Source: Anisus vortex
Lineage: Eukaryota > Mollusca > Gastropoda > Planorbidae
DNA: 64,000 nt
NCBI GenBank assembly: GCA_949126835.1
Contig: OX421503.1
Location: 2,127,001-2,191,000, forward strand
Direction of reading: 5' to 3'
Below the pieces are notes generated by a model that saw nothing but the letters and a program-made list of their open reading frames with translations, did not search any database and was not told the DNA's origin. This document shows, piece by piece, positions 32,201 to 38,484 of this stretch. Each line of letters starts with the position of its first letter. The stretch's first letter is position 1. The position numbers and the translations under genes were made by a program.

Positions 32201-34087
32201 CATTACTGCCTGATGAAGAGTTATGGTCATTGGCCTTTTCTGCAGACATATATAGTCAATTTTCTTAACCTAAAATCAAAAGGATAGTAAAATATAGTTT
32301 CTGATCTATAAACCCACCTAAAGGCCTTCAGATCAAAACTTGTCTTGTTTTTGTAACATGTACATGCCTACAACTTTACTCACTGACAATAGTGCAAGGT
32401 CTTAATGGGAGAAGAAACATTTGCATGGCAGATTATCAAAGACCCCCAGCTGCAGTTTTAGGATCGGTTTTCTTACTTGGATTCGAATGTATAAACCCTT
32501 TTAAATCAGATGTGGCCAGTTGCCCAGATGAATTGCAGCTTGAGGCCATTGAGTTGCAAGCATATGAACTCCATAGGGAAACGTTCAAAGAAGAACTGTT
32601 GCATCAAGGTACATTTCAAACTTTGAAACAAAATACTTAAACAAACATTTTGAATAATAAAATAAGAACAATTTGTAGAAAAAATTTGTCCGATGGTTTT
32701 TTCAGGTCACTTTTGATGTTGGGGACATCACGTCTAAAGTCAGAAATGTTTGCTTTTTTGACATCCAGGAAACAATTTCACCATTCACACAACTTCAGGT
32801 GTTAATGTGTAGTTGTATCAATGTGTTATTTAATCATAACTGTATAAAATAATATTATTTAAATCATTAAAAACAACATCCATGTTTTGATTCTTTTTTT
32901 ACAAGGATCTCAACTATTTGTTCGTCCCCTGAACCGCTGTTTGATAGTTGCCCTAGGGCTGAAAATTATGGACACCCATGACACTTAAAGCCAATAACTG
33001 GTAGTAATTATACAATTTAAATGCGTATTACTGTACAAGCTAACAAATATGTGTCTACACTAAATTACATACATTTAATTTTGTATACATAATAAAATGA
33101 TAGTTTATTATCACTATGATACAAAGTCAACGTATGTAAAAGAAATAACACCAAAAAATATTATACTACAACCCACTCGAATTTTTTATAGTTGATCTAA
33201 TGCTTATGTTGATTTATATCATACTTTAAATATATCCTTCCTCCATCCTGCTACATTTAGTATGCTCAGTGCCATCTTCTTATACATAATAGTGACATAT
33301 GTAGTGGTAGAGAAGTCAAACATACTCTAGTTAAATAGGAATGTCCTTATACTTTTTGAAACACTCTTTTATAAGAGAATCTATCGTGTCTAGTGAAAGC
33401 TATTTCATAAAGAAGGCTCCAACGATTTAAACAAGAACAATCCTAAGGTCTTCATTTTTTATCCTATAAAACTGGGAACTTTAAGGAGTGATTAAGATGA
33501 TCAGCGCAGTATATTTTGATATTGAAACAGCTAGTATATATGCTTCCCCACTCGGTCTTAAATAACTTGTACAGCAAAACTGATTGGTCTTGATTTCACA
33601 TTTCTGTTTGATATGAGGTACTGTAACTGTAACGTTTTAGATGTTAACCATTTGAGGATGGAAAGTTATGTCCAGTTTTGACTCACCCTAAAGAAATGCA
33701 TTTATAAAAGTATTTTTATAAGGTTGTAAACGTTTTTTTTATATGTATCATTATTTAAATTAATAACTATTGTATATAATCCTCCATCAACAATGAGTTG
33801 AAATAGGTTTTCTCTACTGTGATATATATTTTCGTCAAGAAGTTCCCAAAACATAATAATATATCGTCTCATATTGTCTTTGTCAACCAAAGCTAAGAAT
33901 CGAAAACATCAAAGAAATAAGGCATCTAGACAACTATGCTTCTAATAATGCTCGTGCGTCAAGGTCTAGTCTGGCTAATACCATGAGCTACTTATAAAAA
34001 ATACATATCTTAATACATAATTCTTATCTCCTTACCTGATTTAAAAGTTAACAATATGAATACCAGATGAAGCATATTCCTCAACAT
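471..34087 (-). CDS. Modular secreted or cell-surface protein gene (A-C-B repeats), 3' end outside window
   Basis: Eight exons on the minus strand join into one open frame: signal peptide (34036-34087), A3, C2, B2, A2, C1, B1, A1. I derived the borders by eye: each exon has AG before it and GT after it (mostly GTAAGT), and phases are compatible at all seven junctions. The assembled part encodes about 550 residues: a 17-residue hydrophobic leader, then modules of about 65 (A), 68-80 (C) and 91-98 (B) residues. Each module type has invariant cysteines and several N-x-S/T sequons, so an extracellular protein is likely. B ends in Tyr-x-Cys, as the F strand of an Ig fold does, but this is only suggestive. 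The family is not recognised. Introns of 12.3, 6.5 and 8.1 kb hold LINEs; the C-B and signal-A introns do not. The C2-B2 intron is only 193 bp. Alternative: two or more neighbouring genes or a pseudogene, though no exon has a stop. Confidence 0.72.
665..983. other. Intron sequence between B1 and A1, low complexity
   Basis: AT-rich; two short related stretches with the words acagtatt and caatattaaacaaa flank the exon side (about 700-810). No coding signal seen. Confidence 0.4.
1842..2084 (+). pseudogene. Helitron N-terminal domain remnant
   Basis: Open stretch of about 80 residues that begins M-G-P-F and carries C-I-Y-C-Y-A-V-H-F, then H-C-F-L-H-G-Q-V and E-P. This matches the cysteine-rich segment upstream of the Helitron_like_N domain in Rep-helicase proteins (M-G-x-x-N-x-x-C-x-x-C-x-A-x-x-F, C-C-x-x-G). 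Downstream, about 2094-2270, a second frame continues with G-Q-V-Y and A-V-x-x-L, also typical, before stops. The many frameshifts show this copy cannot encode a working protein. Confidence 0.6.
3085..3103. repeat. Terminal hairpin of Helitron copy 1
   Basis: GACCGATCT, one base, AGATCGGTC: a perfect 9-bp stem. The identical palindrome with the same flanks (upstream CAGCCTATAAA, downstream ACCCCGATA) recurs at 4553-4571. Confidence 0.75.
3773..4280 (+). pseudogene. Helitron_like_N domain remnant (Rep-helicase)
   Basis: Two overlapping frames. The first (3773-3994) holds [10 protein letters not shown]; the second (from about 3945) holds [22 protein letters not shown], then I-L-P-S-S-F-P-G and [10 protein letters not shown]. 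These are landmark motifs of the Helitron N-terminal domain (L-F-Q-Q-Y-x-V-D, W-I-x-x-N-Q, L-P-S-S-F-x-G, Q-D-x-M-A-I-V). At least one frameshift separates the frames, and the Rep HUH and helicase domains that should follow are absent. Assignment to Helitron is firm; function is lost. Confidence 0.75.
4553..4571. repeat. Terminal hairpin of Helitron copy 2
   Basis: Same 19-nt palindrome as at 3085-3103, 1468 bp away, in the same orientation. Confidence 0.75.
4585..4984. other. AT-rich spacer, nothing recognised
   Basis: No coding signal, repeat or promoter recognised between the Helitron pair and the GC-rich minisatellite. Confidence 0.4.
4985..5095 (+). repeat. Degenerate 14-15 bp GC-rich minisatellite (CGTTTTGGCGC)
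   Basis: About seven imperfect units of the type CCGTTTTGGCGCGA. A short inverted version (taaaacgtcctgcgccgaaacgtc) lies at 8588-8611, so the two flank the segment 5.1-8.58 kb as inverted repeats. Compatible with the ends of a foldback-type element, but not proof of one. Confidence 0.55.
5287..7744 (-). pseudogene. CR1-like endonuclease-reverse transcriptase remnant
   Basis: Frames at 7346-7744, 6479-6739, 6241-6489, 6132-6362 and 5287-5523 align in order to residues from about 320 to the C-terminus of the protein encoded at 12214-15606. The F-A-D-D active site survives, but the S-G-V-P-Q-G motif just before it was removed by a 20-bp deletion. Part of the thumb or C-terminal region (R-A-A-R-F through to R-A-K-S-K) is also missing. 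Non-functional. Confidence 0.85.
5560..6076. mobile_element. Nested 0.5-kb insertion inside the CR1-like copy
   Basis: The intact relative reads gtgagatagcatttta without a break; here gtgagatagc (to 5559) and atagcatttta (from 6076) are separated by about 516 bp of unrelated AT-rich sequence, with atagc on both sides as a 5-bp target duplication. The ends share the word tattatagat in inverted orientation near each border. No coding capacity. It could be a MITE or a solo LTR (it starts tgttagtgcc); the class is unresolved. Confidence 0.55.
7774..8582. other. AT-rich intron sequence, nothing recognised
   Basis: No coding signal or clear repeat between the truncated LINE and the short GC-rich inverted motif at 8588-8611. 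Confidence 0.4.
8804..9097 (-). CDS. Exon B1 of the modular gene
   Basis: 294 nt, phase 1 in and 1 out; acceptor TTCTGTAG, donor GTAAGT (plus-strand acttac 8798-8803). It encodes about 98 residues. It shares with exon B2 a V-x-L-K-x-Y-G-x-P-x-D-x-x-N-C opening, an E-C-I-x-H-x-M-P-Y-x-R-S centre and a G-C-x-R-x-x-T-Y-x-C end. Four cysteines are conserved; B1 also has an extra D-W-C. N-H-T is a sequon. Its final G joins A1 in frame. Confidence 0.78.
9098..9576. other. Intron C1-B1, unique part
   Basis: AT-rich with a G-rich patch near 9476-9490; no coding signal. Confidence 0.4.
9577..10535 (-). repeat. 80-bp minisatellite carrying a splice donor in each unit (12 copies)
   Basis: The word aactta recurs exactly every 80 bp (9601, 9681 ... 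10481). On the minus strand each unit contains the last 40-odd nt of exon C1 plus GTAAGT. All 12 units keep GTAAGT; the 12th (10482-10487) is the donor of exon C1, and the other 11 lie in its intron. Unit variants (agataacagg/agataaccgg, cgac/ccaa) alternate, showing multi-step amplification. Confidence 0.9.
10488..10692 (-). CDS. Exon C1 of the modular gene
   Basis: 205 nt, phase 0 in and 1 out; acceptor TCTCCTTAG, donor GTAAGT. About 68 residues beginning E-C-T-V-N-L and containing [13 protein letters not shown], the same as C2 apart from a few changes. It is 36 nt shorter than C2 in its second half (after the H-W-P-T-P / R-W-P-A-P motif). A late cysteine (V-I-C) replaces T-I-Y of C2. The last part of the exon is the founder or a copy of the 80-bp minisatellite. 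Confidence 0.78.
10693..11789. other. Intron A2-C1, unassigned sequence upstream of the CR1-like element
   Basis: AT-rich; a short CT run at 11251-11262. Open frames on both strands at about 11.4-11.6 kb show no recognisable domain and mirror each other, so I treat them as chance. Confidence 0.4.
12214..15606 (+). pseudogene. CR1-like polyprotein: 2A, PHD finger, endonuclease, reverse transcriptase (one stop codon)
   Basis: Frame of 1130 codons with one in-frame TAA at 13993-13995; both halves are in the same frame. Residues 1-18 form a hydrophobic, signal-like start. A 2A motif spans 76-83. A C4HC3 PHD-type finger follows (C91, C94, C107, C110, H115, C118, C138, C141). The apurinic-type endonuclease spans about 208-425 with E239 (S-E-T-W), D346/N348 (G-D-F-N) and D417-H418 (S-D-H-D). 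Reverse transcriptase follows the stop: L-L-D-F-S-K-A-F-D (composite residues about 776-784), S-G-V-P-Q-G and F-A-D-D (866-869). No RNase H. The ATG at 12214 is the first in frame. These elements move by target-primed reverse transcription. The single stop may be a recent mutation or a sequencing error. Confidence 0.88.
12439..12462 (+). other. 2A ribosome-skipping motif (DVESNPGP)
   Basis: GDVESNPGP fits the D-x-E-x-N-P-G-P 2A consensus exactly, and is preceded by a leucine-rich stretch as usual. Skipping would separate an 82-residue leader, whose N-terminus looks like a signal peptide, from the PHD-endonuclease-RT protein, which would begin with proline. 2A-like motifs at N-termini are known from some non-LTR retrotransposons. 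Confidence 0.85.
15682..16277. other. AT-rich intron DNA, nothing recognised
   Basis: Two stretches share caacatttacac (15718 and 15941 areas). The open frame at 15924-16136 (70 codons) has no recognised motif. Confidence 0.4.
16278..16860 (-). pseudogene. LINE C-terminal fragment (R-W-L-G-H-V-R-R-M type)
   Basis: An intact frame (16278-16787) encodes 169 residues: R-C-L-S-R-I-L-G-I at the start, R-W-L-G-H-V-R-R-M, then L-R-Y-K-D-V-C, and a terminal C-x2-C-x3-C-H zinc-knuckle-like element. Similarity continues upstream to about 16855 ([12 protein letters not shown]). This is the conserved end of the ORF2 protein of RTE-related non-LTR elements, after the RT domain. Everything upstream is missing. 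It lies 0.9 kb from exon A2, on the same strand. Confidence 0.75.
16861..17197. other. Intron DNA next to exon A2
   Basis: AT-rich with T runs; no coding signal. Confidence 0.4.
17198..17388 (-). CDS. Exon A2 of the modular gene
   Basis: 191 nt, phase 1 in and 0 out; acceptor TTTTGTCTTCAG, donor GTAAGT (plus-strand 17192-17197). About 64 residues with [27 protein letters not shown] and E-I-G-G-R. Two sequons. The exon ends Y-Y-P, comparable to the T-H-I-P-H end of A3. Confidence 0.8.
17389..20394. other. 3-kb intron stretch, no gene recognised
   Basis: AT-rich unique DNA with one perfect (TA)n tract. Phrases of the type gtcaccc / ggtgact recur in both orientations (17.8, 18.2, 18.9, 19.1 kb), possibly a decayed transposon with subterminal repeats. 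The 110-codon frame at 19965-20297 (minus) is not recognised. Confidence 0.4.
19047..19095. repeat. (AT)n microsatellite
   Basis: Uninterrupted alternating AT for about 49 bp. Confidence 0.95.
20395..20850 (-). repeat. Dispersed repeat containing a tRNA-like segment
   Basis: Left edge has attgcccggcgttgcccggg, right edge cttaacactgtctttttatatatatagat. On the minus strand, TAGCTTAGTGG (A box, 20707-20717) and GGTTCGATTCT (B box, 20664-20674) are spaced as in tRNA genes. The T-arm does not pair well, so a tRNA-derived SINE or insertion is more likely than a working tRNA gene. Confidence 0.5.
20851..22199. other. AT-rich intron DNA, nothing recognised apart from one dispersed repeat
   Basis: Contains the repeat listed at 21641-21735 and a short tg/tatg run near 21380-21400. 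No coding signal. Confidence 0.4.
21641..21735 (+). repeat. Dispersed repeat, copy 1 of 3
   Basis: Shares the order ggaccgcttgctt, ggaatt-acgatc-caaac with 51072-51170 (same strand) and, inverted, with 47041-47140. Type unknown. Confidence 0.5.
22220..22259. repeat. (AT)n microsatellite, imperfect
   Basis: Alternating AT with one aa interruption. Confidence 0.9.
22332..22798 (+). mobile_element. GC-rich insertion flanked by an 11-bp direct repeat
   Basis: About 467 bp of unusually GC-rich DNA between two copies of tggtcgccctg (22321-22331 and 22799-22809). The middle (about 22480-22560) shares gaggaag-aatg, gcattcc and ggtgcctggatgcc with the large elements at 37426-37500 and, inverted, 52735-52800. 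No convincing open frame. Probably a non-autonomous mobile element of an unidentified type. Confidence 0.5.
22799..23559. other. AT-rich DNA with short direct repeats
   Basis: A motif of about 60 bp (aataaaa-c, gagaa-g, tttttt-ggtattta, tttttgttctt) occurs at 22259, 22996 and 23055; the phrase gccctgaccctagca or a close form follows at 22803 and 23127. No coding signal. Confidence 0.45.
23567..23576 (+). promoter_or_regulatory. YY1-like site in LINE 5' UTR
   Basis: AAGATGGCGG, core of the YY1 consensus, at the presumed start of the element. Confidence 0.4.
23793..25116 (+). pseudogene. LINE ORF1 (gag-like, three CCHC-type zinc knuckles)
   Basis: ATG at 23793, 17 codons inside an open frame that starts upstream. 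N-terminal part: charged E-G-R-E-T-K-R-K-R, then an RRM-like region (P-F-V-I-E-K-A-I and I-L-V-E-C). A TGA at 24135-24137 and then a +1 shift near 24260 separate it from the second frame (24328-25116). That frame holds C-F-N-C-x4-H-x4-C, C-P-R-C-x4-H-x4-C and C-V-N-C-x4-H-x5-C: three knuckles that would bind the element RNA. The C-terminal third is Lys/Glu-rich and low complexity. Broken by one stop and one frameshift. Confidence 0.8.
25193..26296 (+). pseudogene. LINE ORF2 part 1: endonuclease
   Basis: ATG at 25193. APE-type endonuclease with Q-W-N-C-R-G, L-Q-E-I (catalytic Glu), M-G-D-F-N-A-H-N and G-S-D-H-Q-P. The frame stops at TAG 26294-26296, right after a run of seven A. Removing one A would restore continuity with the RT frame, whose open reading reaches back into this run. 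So ORF2 was one protein, cut by a single-base insertion. The shift needed is +1, so the A-run is not a usable -1 slippery site. Confidence 0.85.
26298..28865 (+). pseudogene. LINE ORF2 part 2: reverse transcriptase and RNase H
   Basis: Open for about 850 codons. RT motifs (numbered from TTG 26316): [17 protein letters not shown] (205-213), G-V-P-Q-G-S-V-L and Y-V-D-D (295-298). RNase H begins near residue 588 with Y-T-D-G-S, then A-E-A, S-D-S and [13 protein letters not shown]-x2-C-x8-H-x4-C knuckle sits near the C-terminus (C-A-F-C, H-I-L-L-E-C). All catalytic acidic residues are present, so this half looks recently active. It has no initiation codon of its own. Confidence 0.88.
28979..29644. 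other. Intron DNA between LINE and exon B2
   Basis: AT-rich, with the (TA)n tract at 29152-29239; no coding signal. Confidence 0.45.
29152..29239. repeat. (TA)n microsatellite, imperfect
   Basis: About 88 bp of alternating TA with one aaa interruption. Confidence 0.95.
29645..29917 (-). CDS. Exon B2 of the modular gene
   Basis: 273 nt, phase 1 in and 1 out; acceptor CTTATTTATTTAG, donor GTAAGT. About 91 residues: [15 protein letters not shown], then [12 protein letters not shown], then [10 protein letters not shown]. Same four cysteines as B1. An N-C-S sequon is at the first cysteine. Seven codons longer in B1, mainly around W-N-I-E and E-T-E-E. Confidence 0.82.
30111..30351 (-). CDS. Exon C2 of the modular gene
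   Basis: 241 nt, phase 0 in and 1 out; acceptor TCTCCTTAG, donor GTAAGT. About 80 residues: [24 protein letters not shown], then V-R-L-R-W-P-A-P. Four cysteines and two sequons (N-T-S, N-V-S). Only 193 bp of intron separate it from B2, which supports the exon order. Confidence 0.82.
30821..31035. repeat. Tandem repeat of about 33-36 bp (7 units)
   Basis: Units of the type cctaaacatagtaatagaca followed by tataacgt-gcc. Lies in the A3-C2 intron. Length and sequence vary between units. Confidence 0.85.
31175..31374 (-). CDS. Exon A3 of the modular gene (first mature-protein exon)
   Basis: 200 nt, phase 1 in and 0 out; acceptor TTTTCAG, donor GTACAT, weaker than the GTAAGT of the other exons. 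About 67 residues: [34 protein letters not shown]. It joins the signal-peptide exon in frame (G|GA). Confidence 0.78.
31647..32983 (+). mobile_element. hAT transposon, decayed
   Basis: Starts with cagtggtctctaaactacg, a hAT-like terminal sequence, next to a GC-rich subterminal palindrome (cgggccgcatgcggcccg). It contains broken transposase frames. The right end is less clear; ttaaagc precedes the left end (31640-31646) and recurs near 32985-32991, compatible with a decayed 8-bp duplication. It lies in the first intron of the modular gene. Confidence 0.65.
31969..32640 (+). pseudogene. hAT transposase remnant (GTF2IRD2/ZBED-like)
   Basis: The first frame (31969-32199, continuing past a TAA to about 32267) has [22 protein letters not shown] and [10 protein letters not shown]. 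These match the R-x-H-x-L-N-x-R-Q-F / Y-H-T-x-V-R-W-L-S / L-R-x-E-I region of hAT transposases domesticated as GTF2IRD2 and ZBED proteins. The second frame (32392-32640) has I-N-P-F-K-S-D-V-A and [10 protein letters not shown], the segment before the dimerisation domain. Between them about 120 bp appear lost or unreadable. Not functional. Confidence 0.72.
32984..34035. other. First intron of the modular gene, remaining part
   Basis: AT-rich unique DNA; the small open frame at 33702-33890 has no recognisable motif. No further exon is needed, since the signal exon joins A3 in phase. Confidence 0.4.
34036..34087 (-). CDS. Exon 1 of the modular gene: signal peptide
   Basis: ATG at 34085-34087 starts 17 codons, [17 protein letters not shown], plus the first base of a glycine codon, then donor GTAAGG. 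It is a short basic start followed by a strongly hydrophobic core, as in a signal peptide. Phase 1 out matches A3. Just upstream TTTTTTGTGTGTAG (34096-34109) looks like a splice acceptor, so a 5' UTR intron may exist; alternatively TTTATAAG near 34143 could serve as a TATA box. Confidence 0.72.
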
Positions 34088-35158
34088 ACTATAGGTTTAA
34101 TCTACACACAAAAAATAAATCTATTAAATAAAAGAAATGGCTTATAAATATTATTAATAAGTTGTACTTGTATTATAATTATATTGTCATTTACCCGCCT
34201 TCTCGTCTTATCCAGTTAATGGGATATTCAAAGTTTTAATATCAAGGCTCTTAGTCTTAAGGGGTATGAGCGAGATTGCGAGTAGTGGACTATGTTAAAC
34301 TATCCAACGAATATCTAAGTACATAACATTCAGAAAGATAGGCCCGAGTTCAGTTGAATAATGAATAGTTTATTATAAATAAAGAAATAACAAAAGAAAT
34401 ATTCAAAGAAGTTACATACATTAATCAAACATGAAATCATTAGCTCTTGTTATAGGTATACGATCACCCAAGAGAATAGCAAGAAAACAGCGACTCTGAT
34501 CTTGGCCTTTGACAAATAATTATATGAAAGACTCATTCAAAGAAATATCCTCAATATAATTAGCAATAACCGTACAATAGTACAATACTATAATGTTATA
34601 GTGTTTCAGTGTTTCCGTTATTATTATTATTATACACTGTGCCTAAAGTTATCATTGTAAATCTCACTTACGCTATAGAAATAAAAAAAACAGTCTTGCA
34701 CGGTCAAGCATCTCAAGCAACTGACTAGCAAACTAGAAAAAAAGTTCCCTTCTAAACCTAGCGCATGAATCGCTAAAAATCACCACCCCAAAACATTTCA
34801 CGGGTCGCTCACACAGTGTCCACTTTGGCACGTAACAATATTATGTAAAAATTAGACTCTCAATAGCTGAGAGTCATATACTCGTCGCCCAATTGTCTAT
34901 AATATAATAATTAAATGAACTTAGAGAAAACATTTTAGGAAAATCCTTAAATTATTTACAATCTTAAAAAGAAAAGTAATTTTAATGGAAAGTAAAAAGT
35001 AGCCTACCTATAGTGCAGAAAAAAAAAATTCGGTGGAAAATATAACCCAGATCACCCGCACTTTGCGACGCTAACCACTTAACAAGGGAGGGCATCTGGG
35101 ATAAGGCTAGATTGCAAAAGTAAAATAGTACAATTATTCAATGGGAATCAGATTCCAA

Positions 35159-35160
<2 letters not shown>
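34088..35160. other. Upstream region of the modular gene, unassigned
   Basis: AT-rich. The segment 34293-34837 starts TGTTACGTGCC and ends TTTAACA on the minus strand and carries AATAAA near its end, so it resembles a solo LTR, but no target duplication is visible. A weak tRNA-like segment lies near 35043-35095. Confidence 0.35.

Positions 35161-35232
<72 letters not shown>
35161..35232. repeat. (CA)n(TA)n microsatellite
   Basis: Nine CA units followed by about 27 TA units, at the border of the dispersed element that follows. Confidence 0.95.
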
Positions 35233-35234
<2 letters not shown>

Positions 35235-35254
35235 GTATTTATACATATATATAT

Positions 35255-38018
35255 ATGGTAATTGTCCGTCCTGATGGGACGATCGAGTAATCCCCCGTTC
35301 TAAAAAGAGGCCACGACGCCAAAGAAATGAACCAGCTGTTGCCCAGGCAGCAGACCCTCTCTCTCACCACGCAGATGGTGATTCCAGGGGATCAGATCAG
35401 CTGATACAGCACGGGATCATCTGCGTCACCAGTGGCCCGCCTTCACCCCTTCTCTTGTTAGTTGAATCATGATCAGCCAGATTTGGATATAAGTCTTTAA
35501 GAAGGCCAGGAGTTGGACTTTATTTAGCATAGGCTATTTGAGACGCAAGCCATGATGATATTTCGAGAGGAGAGAGTGCTTATTTCCCTTTCACATCCCC
35601 GGCTGTATTTTATGTGTGTGTGTGTGTATTAGAAAATAAAACGTTTTTCAAATTACTGAACATAGACATTACGAGAGTGACATGATTCAAATTGTTCTAT
35701 TCGCATGTAATTTGTTGAACTTGTATATTACCTATACATAAAATGTATGATTTTTTTATTTTTTTTTATTTTAGCGTGCTTTTTTTCTAAAAATGTCAAT
35801 TGCACACAAAAAGACAATATTTAAATATAGTAAGTAAATTAATCACATCTGACTACATTGATCCATAGGAATGGTGAATAGGCGATGACCAGATTTCAAG
35901 ACATTGGTATACTAGCATTTAACCTCCTCAATAGGCGTTGACCAGATTTCAAGACATTGGTATACTAGCATTTAACCTCCTCAATAGGCGTTGACCAGAT
36001 TTCAAGACATTGGTATACTAGCATTTAACCTCCTCAATAGGCGATGACCAGATTTCAAGACATTGGTATACTAGCATTTAACCTCCTCAATAGGCGTTGA
36101 CCAGATTTCAAGACATTGGTATACTAGCATTTAACCTCCTCAATAGGCGTTGACCAGATTTCAAGACATTGGTATACTAGCATTTAACCTCCTCAATAGG
36201 CGTTGACCAGATTTCAAGACATTGGTATACTAGCATTTAACCTCCTCAATAGGCGATGACCAGATTTCAAGACATTGGTATACTAGCATTTAACCTCCTC
36301 AATAGGCGTTGACCAGATTTCATGACATTGGTATACTAGCATTTAACCTCCTCAATAGGCGTTGACCAGATTTCATGACATTGGTATACTAGCATTTAAC
36401 CTCCTCAATAGGCGTTGACCAGATTTCATGACATTGGTATACTAGCATTTAACCTTCTCAATAGGCGTTGACCAGATTTCATGACATTGGTATACTAGCA
36501 TTTAACCTGCTCAATAGACGTTGTCCAGATTTCATGACATTGGTATACTAGCATTTAACCTGCTCAATAGGCGTTGTCCAGATTTCATGACATTGGTATA
36601 CTAGCATTTAACCTGCTCAATAGGCGTTGTCCAGTTTTCATGACATTGGTATACTAGCATTTAACCTGCTCAATAGGCGTTGTCCAGATTTGATGACATT
36701 GGTATACTAGCATTTAACCTCCTCAATAGGCGTTGGCCAGATTTCTTGGCATTGGTAGACTAGCATTTAACCTCCTCAATAGGCGTTGGCCAGATTTCTT
36801 GGCATTGGTATACTAGCATTTAACCTCCTCAATAGGCGTTGACCAGATTTCATGACATTGGTATACCAGCATTTAACCTGCTCAATAGGCGTTGACCAGA
36901 TTTCATGACATTGGTATACTAGCATTTAACCTGCTCAATAGGCGTTGACCAGATTTCATGACATTGGTATACTAGCATTTAACCTGCTCAATGTGTTCAA
37001 TTTTACATCTCTGTTTTCTCGGCTATGGATCACACACAACCAAATTGATAATAGGCGAAGTCCTTAAATAACTATAACCAAACTAGGCAAAGCTTTAAAT
37101 AATTCTAGATATCAGGGTTATGCAACCTCTTAATAAAAGTTTGTTACAGTAGGATTAAATAGTCTATCGAACTTGCCAACATCATAAACGTATTCTACCA
37201 TTCGGATTCAGTTTCTTGTTAAAACCAATGGACAATGATAGCCGTTATAAAGGTTTCCGCTTGCCTTGAAAATCGTTCTACTTGTCAAGTCTGATAGCTT
37301 ACGAACTTAAAGCGTCAAAGCATGCGAAGTGTTTAACCGCCAATATGTTCACATAGGGGGCAGCCCATGTTGCGCGTCTGATATTCATAGCACCGCCAAG
37401 AGGCCCCTTTCCTCAGTTGGGAGGAAGAAATGATTACAGCATTCCATTTCAAAATCGACCCTGGTGCCTGGATGCCAATACCTATAGGCGATCTTGGTGT
37501 TCCCACCTCTTGATTCACCCATGTACATCGTTACACCCTAGACGTAAGAGCCTTAATGAACGTCTTGTTTTTCATTTAAGTCAATTATAAATTGGTACAC
37601 TTATAGTATGTTTCCGAACCCTGCTATATAATACAATATAGATTGCGGACTTCTTGTAATATAAAGTAAATAAATAGTAATCCTGATATATAAATACTAA
37701 TTCCAAACATTTTTACATTTTTTAACTAAATGTTTCACTTATAACTGTAATATAATTAAATAAAGTGCGTATGCGACTGTAATATATACGATACCTTATA
37801 CATTTTTTAAACCAATCAAGGACAACAATGCACTTTAGAAATAACATACAGGTTTGATCTATAATTGTGGTCTATTATAATTGGCGGGTACTATTAACAT
37901 CCGATAATTATAAACCGCACCAGAGAGCACCAGAACGAATCTATTTTAAGTAATATGAAATCGTATTTTTGCTTTGCAATTTACGCGCGCTTCACGAGTA
38001 TTTGAAGGCTTATATATA
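35255..38018 (+). mobile_element. Large dispersed element, copy alpha
   Basis: Similar along most of its length to 52115-53850 in inverted orientation. Shared blocks: the left end with gtccgtcct and gatcgagtaat; tagcataggctatttgag; the 53-bp unit; ggtgcctggatgcc; gattgcggacttcttgtaata; the right end aatttacgcgcgcttc. Both copies border on TA-rich tracts. No open frame of note, no obvious TIR, LTR or A-tail, so the class is unknown. Copy alpha is about 1 kb longer because of its satellite. Confidence 0.6.
35875..36995 (+). repeat. 53-bp satellite array, about 21 units
   Basis: ggcg-ttgaccagattt recurs every 53 bp (35881, 35934, 35987 ...). Variants are grouped: tttcaag in the first nine or so units, tttcatg afterwards, ttgtccag in a block at about 36515-36680, ttggccag with ttcttggc at 36735-36800. 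The inverted copy of the host element has only one unit, near 52955-53010. Confidence 0.95.
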
Positions 38019-38484
38019 ATAATAATAATAATAATAATGAGCACTTTTTAGCGCAACTATCCATGCTATAATAGCATGCTCAGTGCGCTGTCATGACATA
38101 GATACAAGAGCACAAATTAGACAATGATTACTTAAACATATAAGACTTTAGGTTCATTTTAAAAGACTTTGCTTCAGTTTGCCTTAGTGAAATAGGCAAA
38201 TTGTTCCATAATTCGGTGCCCACCGCCTCAAAGGCGCGCACGCCAAAGGTTTTCTTGAGTAATGACTTTTCACTTGAACGGAGATCTCTTTCTGGGACAT
38301 ATGTTGTAAGAATGTTTTGAAGATAGCTACGTGCAGTGCCACCCAAGCAGCTGAATGTCAGTGAAAGAAGCTTATATTCTGCACGGAGAGCCGGTGGAGA
38401 TCACAAAGTATAGGGGTGATGTGAGCGGACCTATCGACCAGAGATACTATGTGCGCAGCATTGTTTTGCACCTTCTGGAGTAAT
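38019..38484 (-). mobile_element. L2-like LINE 3' fragment
   Basis: The frame 38128-38346 gives the C-terminal R-S-Y-L-Q..., L-R-S-S-E-K-S-L-L, F-G-V-R-A-F, E-L-W-N-N-L-P pattern of L2-clade proteins. Upstream to about 38480 there is N-A-A-H-I-V with H-I-T-P-I-L, with a stop between. The tail is (AAT)n at 38019-38038 plus a hairpin region catgctataatagcatgc, shared in form with the other L2-like copies at 50.6 and 62.6 kb. The minisatellite begins directly at its 5' truncation. Confidence 0.75.

Noticed and set aside
34293..34837. Possible solo LTR (TGTTACG...TTTAACA on the minus strand, AATAAA inside)
   Set aside because: Ends and signal fit, but the flanking bases (gacta and atatt) show no target duplication and no second copy is in the window.
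35043..35095. tRNA-like segment (gttaagtggttagcg on the minus strand)
   Set aside because: B box is degenerate and folding is poor; too weak to call.
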